Below, in pieces: positions 60,608 to 64,000 of a stretch of DNA of 64,000 nt. The notes beneath the pieces are model-generated. The model ran no database searches, had not been told where the DNA came from, and was given only the letters and a program-made list of their open reading frames with translations. Within the stretch, counting starts at the first letter, position 1; the number at the start of each line of letters is the position of its first letter. This DNA is from Rugamonas aquatica (lineage in GTDB: Bacteria; Pseudomonadota; Gammaproteobacteria; Burkholderiales; Burkholderiaceae_D): assembly GCF_009380215.1 (NCBI RefSeq), contig NZ_WHUG01000002.1, positions 1-64,000 on the forward strand. Reading direction: 5' to 3'. Both the position numbers and the translations under genes were made by a program.

Positions 60608-61684
60608 ATGAAAAAATCCCTTATCGCCATGGCCGTCCTGGGCGCAATGAGCTCCGCAGCGTTCGCTCAATCGAACGTCACGATCTACGGTATCGTTGAT
60701 GCCGGTATCGTTAGCGAGCGCGGCGGCGTTGCCAACACCACCAAAGTAACCAGCGGCGTAGGCTCGGCCTCCCGTCTGGGTTTCAAAGGTACGGAAGATC
60801 TGGGCGGTGGTCTGAGCGCTGTCTTCGTGCTGGAATCGGGCGTTAAAGTTGACACCGGTGAGTCCGATGTTGCTGGTTCGATCGCTAACCGTCAGTCGTA
60901 CGTTGGTCTGAAATCGACCACCGCTGGTCAACTGACCCTGGGTCGTCAGTACACCCCTTACTACGAAACCCTGCGCGACGTGGCTGACCCGTTCGCTCTG
61001 GGCTACGCTGGTACCGCTAAAAACCTGTTCGGCGTGGCTGGCAACAACACCCGCAACAGCAACGCCATCGTTTACCAGTCGCCATCGGTTGCTGGTTTCC
61101 AAGGCGAGATCTCCTACTCGGTAGGCGAGCAAGCTGGCGACGCTTCGGCACAACGTCAAATCGGCGGCTGGGCTGGCTACTCGAACGGTCCTCTGAACGT
61201 TCGCGTTGCTTACAACGCACGTAACAACGACACCGTTGCTCCTAAACTGAGCACCGACGTTGGCCACAACACCCTGATCGCTGCTAACTACGACTTCGTC
61301 GTTGTTAAAGCTTACGCTGCGTTCAGCAAAGACAAGGGTACCAACAGCTCGGCTCTGGCTAACACCAACAACCCATTCGGCTACGCTGTTACCCCTGCTG
61401 CTTCGAAAGACAGCAACGTTGCTCTGATCGGCGCTACCGCTCCTATCGGCGCGAACGGCACCCTGATGGCGTCGTACACCCGTAAGAACGACAAAGAAAT
61501 CGCTAACCACGATGCAGACCAGTGGGCAGTTGGCTACTCGTACGCTCTGTCGAAGCGCACCAGCACCTATGTTGCTTACGCTAAGATCAAAAACAAAAAC
61601 GGCGCTAGCTACACCGTTGGTAACAACACCGAAGCTGGTTCGGGCGACAAGGCTTTCAATCTGGGCCTGCGTCACTCCTTCTAA
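60608..61684 (+). CDS. Gram-negative porin
   Basis: This 358-residue outer-membrane porin has a signal peptide (MKKSLIAMAVLGAMSSAAFA) and a 16-strand trimeric barrel of the betaproteobacterial general-diffusion type: SNVTIYGIVDAGIVSERGG at the start, RLGFKGTEDLGGGLSAVFVL, SYVGLKSTTAGQLTLGRQYT and the terminal GLRHSF with a final aromatic. Its codons (GCT, GTT, CGT) differ sharply from the GC-ending codons of its neighbours, as in very highly expressed genes. GAAGGAAAC precedes the start, and a terminator follows. Confidence 0.95.
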   Translation: MKKSLIAMAVLGAMSSAAFAQSNVTIYGIVDAGIVSERGGVANTTKVTSGVGSASRLGFKGTEDLGGGLSAVFVLESGVKVDTGESDVAGSIANRQSYVGLKSTTAGQLTLGRQYTPYYETLRDVADPFALGYAGTAKNLFGVAGNNTRNSNAIVYQSPSVAGFQGEISYSVGEQAGDASAQRQIGGWAGYSNGPLNVRVAYNARNNDTVAPKLSTDVGHNTLIAANYDFVVVKAYAAFSKDKGTNSSALANTNNPFGYAVTPAASKDSNVALIGATAPIGANGTLMASYTRKNDKEIANHDADQWAVGYSYALSKRTSTYVAYAKIKNKNGASYTVGNNTEAGSGDKAFNLGLRHSF

Positions 61685-61707
61685 TCTGATCTGATCAGTT
61701 AGAATCC

Positions 61708-61738
61708 ACAACGGCTGCCTGGTGCAGCCGTTGTTCAT
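61708..61738 (+). terminator. Terminator-like stem-loop after the porin
   Basis: Perfect 11-bp arms ACAACGGCTGC and GCAGCCGTTGT enclose a 5-nt loop. The T tract after it is broken by CA (TCATTT), so termination may be incomplete. Confidence 0.65.
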
Positions 61739-61755
61739 TTCTGAAAGCCGTTACC

Positions 61756-62328
61756 ATGATTACTACCCGACGTGCCGCCATGGCCAGCGCCATCTTGCTG
61801 GCCTCCTGCGCGGTGTTCGCCGCGCCGAAGATGGCGCGCAAGCCGGCCGCGCCGGCCGGTACCTTGCCGCGCTACGGCATGCTGGTGTACTCCGACCTGT
61901 GCGTCCATGCGGACAGTGGCGAGTTCGGCGGGCAGCGCATCACGCTGCAACGGTTTTCAGAAGTGGACACGGTGTTGTATGAATACACGGCCGGCGGCTT
62001 GAGCTGGCCGGTGGTGGCCAGCGAGGTCACGATCGATCCGCGCGGCAAGCAGCTGTACTTCACGGTGCAGCCGCCGGACGAGGACGAGCGCGTCATCAGC
62101 GGCAAGCTGGCCGACGGCGGCAAGACGCTGGTGCTGGATGGCGGCTACTGCGGCGATGAGTCGGTGCCGATGCGCTTGTCGCTGGTGACGGACTACGGCC
62201 GCAAGGCCGGCGCTTGCCGCGCCTGCCCGGCGTCGAAGAAGAAAAAAGAGATCGAAGAAGCGCCGGAGGCGCCTGAATCGCCGGCGCCGATGATCGAGGC
62301 CGGCAAGACCACTACCGCCGGCCTGTGA
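61756..62328 (+). CDS. Exported protein of unknown function
   Basis: This 190-residue protein has a signal peptide (RRAAMASAILLASCAVFAAP), then a beta-rich domain (GMLVYSDLCVHADSGEFGGQ; KQLYFTVQPPDEDERVISGK; LVLDGGYCGDESVPMRLSLV) with four cysteines (C56, C136 and CRACP region), and a lysine- and glutamate-rich C-terminal tail (KKKKEIEEAPEAPESPAPM). No family was recognised. The stop codon lies in the loop of the terminator that follows. Confidence 0.65.
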   Translation: MITTRRAAMASAILLASCAVFAAPKMARKPAAPAGTLPRYGMLVYSDLCVHADSGEFGGQRITLQRFSEVDTVLYEYTAGGLSWPVVASEVTIDPRGKQLYFTVQPPDEDERVISGKLADGGKTLVLDGGYCGDESVPMRLSLVTDYGRKAGACRACPASKKKKEIEEAPEAPESPAPMIEAGKTTTAGL

Positions 62329-62343
62329 GCCGGCGGTTTTTTT
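62314..62343 (+). terminator. Rho-independent terminator overlapping the stop codon
   Basis: ACCGCCGGC pairs with GCCGGCGGT around a 6-nt loop that contains the TGA stop of the preceding gene, and seven T residues follow. It also lies against the end of the convergent thiamine-diphosphate enzyme gene. Confidence 0.85.
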
Positions 62344-62348
62344 GACGC

Positions 62349-64000
62349 TTACTTCGCGGCCTTGGCCGCTTGGGCGTTCTTGCGGATGGTTTCCAGCGTG
62401 GCGCCCGGAGTGATCAGGTTGCCGTCGTAGCGCAGCTCGATCACGGCCGGCAGCTGCTTGCTGTTGGCGTAGGCCAGCGCGCGCTCCAGCGCCGGCGCGA
62501 AGTCCGCCGTCGCTTCCACCACTTCACCATGGCCGCCATAGGCCACGGCCAGCGCGGCGAAGTCCGGGTTGTGCAGCTGCGTGCCGGACACGCGGCCCGG
62601 ATAGTGCAGTTCCTGGTGCATGCGGATGGTGCCGAACATGCCGTTATTGAACACGATGATGACCACGCCCGCGCGGTATTGCACGGCGGTGGCCAGCTCC
62701 TGGCCGTTCATCATGTATTCGCCGTCGCCGGCGAAGGTGATGACGGTGCGGGCCGGATCGACGATCTTGGCGGCCACGCCGGCCGGTACGCTGTAGCCCA
62801 TCGCGCCGCTGGTCGGCGCCAGCTGGGTGCGCATGCCGCCGTAGCGGTGGAAGCGGTGCGCCCAGGTGGCGTAGTTGCCGGCGCCGTTGGTGATGATGGT
62901 GTCGTGCGGCGTGATGCGGTCGATCTGCTGCACCACCTGCCATAGGTCCAGCGGCGCTTTGCCGTCCTGGAAGATCGGCGGCTGCTGCTGCCACGCGGTC
63001 AGGTCGGCCTTGGCCTCGGCCACGCTGCCGCGCCACGCGGCGCTGTCGACCGGCGCCATCGCGGCCAGCATCGCCGCCACTTGCGGCATGCCGCTGTTGA
63101 TCATCAGTTCGGCCTGGTAGACGCTGCCCAGTTCCTCGGCGTCGGCGTGCACGTGGATCAGGCGCTGGGCCGGCACCGGCGCGGCGATCAGCGCGTAGCC
63201 GCCGGTGGTCATCTCGCCCAGGCGCGGGCCGATGGCCAGGATCACGTCGGCTTCGCGCACGCGTGCGGCCAGCTTGGGGTTGATGCCGATGCCGACGTCG
63301 CCGATGTAGTTCGGGTGGTCATTGTCGAGCAAGTCCTGGAAGCGGAAGGCGCACGAGACCGGCAGATGGTTGGCTTCGGCGAAGGCTTGCAGGTCGGCGC
63401 AGGCTTGCGCATTCCAGCCGCCGCCGCCCAGCAGGACCAGCGGCTTCTTGGCGCCGGCCAGCAGCGAGCGCACCTGGGCTATCTGCGCGGCCGACGGCGA
63501 CGCCTGCACCGGTTGGTAGGCGCGGGTGTCGGCCACGGCGGCGACGGCGGTCAGCATGTCTTCCGGCAGCGCCAGCACCACCGGGCCGGGACGGCCGCTG
63601 GTGGCGATCTGGAAGGCGCGGGCGATGTATTCCGGCACGCGGTCGGCGCGGTCGATCTGCGCCACCCACTTGGCCATCTGGCCGTACATGCGGCGGTAGT
63701 CGATTTCCTGGAAGGCTTCGCGGTCGACGAAGTCGTTGCCGACCTGGCCGATGAACAGGATCATCGGGGTCGAATCCTGGAAGGCCGTGTGCACGCCGAT
63801 CGATGCGTTGGTCGCGCCCGGGCCGCGCGTGACGAAGCAGATGCCGGGCTTGCCGGTCATCTTGCCGTAGGCGTCGGCCATGAAGGCGGCGCCGCCTTCC
63901 TGGCGGTTGATGATGAAGCGGATGTCGGAGTCGTGCAGCGCGTCGAGCACGTCGAGGTAGCTTTCGCCGGGCACGCCGAAGGCGGTGTCCACGCCGTGGA
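62349..64000 (-). CDS. Thiamine-diphosphate-dependent enzyme, acetolactate synthase-like (5' end cut)
   Basis: The visible 550 or so residues run into the right edge, where the frame is still open (HG-VDTAFGVPGESYLDVL). The family layout is complete: N-terminal PYR domain with the catalytic glutamate in NRQEGGAAFMADAYG, a central domain with LVLLGGGGWNAQA, and a C-terminal PP domain with the ThDP/Mg motif FAGDGEYMMNGQEL ... VFNNGMFGTIRM. It resembles IlvB-like or uncharacterised decarboxylase enzymes; no small regulatory subunit is present, so a role in branched-chain synthesis is unlikely. Confidence 0.85.
   Translation of the reverse strand, partial: HGVDTAFGVPGESYLDVLDALHDSDIRFIINRQEGGAAFMADAYGKMTGKPGICFVTRGPGATNASIGVHTAFQDSTPMILFIGQVGNDFVDREAFQEIDYRRMYGQMAKWVAQIDRADRVPEYIARAFQIATSGRPGPVVLALPEDMLTAVAAVADTRAYQPVQASPSAAQIAQVRSLLAGAKKPLVLLGGGGWNAQACADLQAFAEANHLPVSCAFRFQDLLDNDHPNYIGDVGIGINPKLAARVREADVILAIGPRLGEMTTGGYALIAAPVPAQRLIHVHADAEELGSVYQAELMINSGMPQVAAMLAAMAPVDSAAWRGSVAEAKADLTAWQQQPPIFQDGKAPLDLWQVVQQIDRITPHDTIITNGAGNYATWAHRFHRYGGMRTQLAPTSGAMGYSVPAGVAAKIVDPARTVITFAGDGEYMMNGQELATAVQYRAGVVIIVFNNGMFGTIRMHQELHYPGRVSGTQLHNPDFAALAVAYGGHGEVVEATADFAPALERALAYANSKQLPAVIELRYDGNLITPGATLETIRKNAQAAKAAK

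Noticed and set aside
62349..64000. Biosynthetic acetolactate synthase large subunit (IlvB/IlvI)
   Set aside because: No regulatory small subunit or ilvC follows; the sequence is a more general thiamine-diphosphate enzyme, so no gene symbol was given.

Overview
The window is GC-rich, densely coded DNA from a betaproteobacterium, most likely Burkholderiales and probably Oxalobacteraceae (Massilia/Duganella/Janthinobacterium type). This is inferred from the layout of the cytochrome aa3 oxidase locus (coxB-ctaD-small assembly protein-ctaG-DUF2970-coxC-DUF2909-SURF1-Sco-ctaA-ctaB-Sco), the ftsXEY-rpoH neighbourhood, the porin type and codon use. No rRNA, tRNA, CRISPR array, IS element or phage gene was recognised.

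Layout. 1-11.5 kb: end of an unidentified zinc-ribbon protein, a BioC-like methyltransferase, then a nearly unbroken plus-strand run for cytochrome c oxidase structure, copper delivery and heme A synthesis, ending with an AI-2E-family membrane protein. 11.5-18 kb: minus-strand genes for a periplasmic solute-binding protein, a CNNM/CBS membrane protein and an unfamiliar three-gene envelope cassette (OmpA-type lipoprotein, multi-pass membrane protein, exported vWA-like protein) behind an AT-rich upstream region. 18-22.2 kb: a LysR regulator divergent from a tellurium/stress cluster (DUF475, TerD, AIM24, TerD), closed by an 86-bp near-perfect palindrome. 22.2-27.9 kb: an HDOD protein, then a GntR-controlled operon converting 5-dehydro-4-deoxyglucarate to 2-oxoglutarate (kdgD, aldehyde dehydrogenase, SMP-30 lactonase). 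28-29 kb: two small exported unknowns. 29-43 kb: a pectin-use locus with two Tat-type GH28 enzymes, a GH28-pectinesterase fusion, a CE12 acetylesterase, a TonB receptor, a second GntR regulator, galactarate dehydratase and uronate dehydrogenase.

43-54 kb: a GlxA-type regulator and an exported DJ-1 relative, an ABC exporter whose permease carries a CPBP protease domain, signal peptidase I, an atypical cytochrome P450, a MocR regulator, gamma-glutamyltransferase and a lipoprotein. 54-59.5 kb: rpoH with a CIRCE element over its promoter, ftsX-ftsE-ftsY, and a MerR regulator with a cobalamin-type sensor domain. 59.5-64 kb: a 1.1-kb largely non-coding stretch, a highly expressed porin with a long leader, an exported unknown and a thiamine-diphosphate enzyme cut by the window end.

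Taken together, the sugar genes encode a complete route from extracellular pectin to 2-oxoglutarate: demethylation, deacetylation and hydrolysis, outer-membrane uptake, oxidation of galacturonate by Udh, lactone opening by the SMP-30 protein, dehydration by GarD, then KdgD and the semialdehyde dehydrogenase. Only an inner-membrane galacturonate transporter is missing. Two GntR regulators with distinct visible operators appear to divide control of the route.
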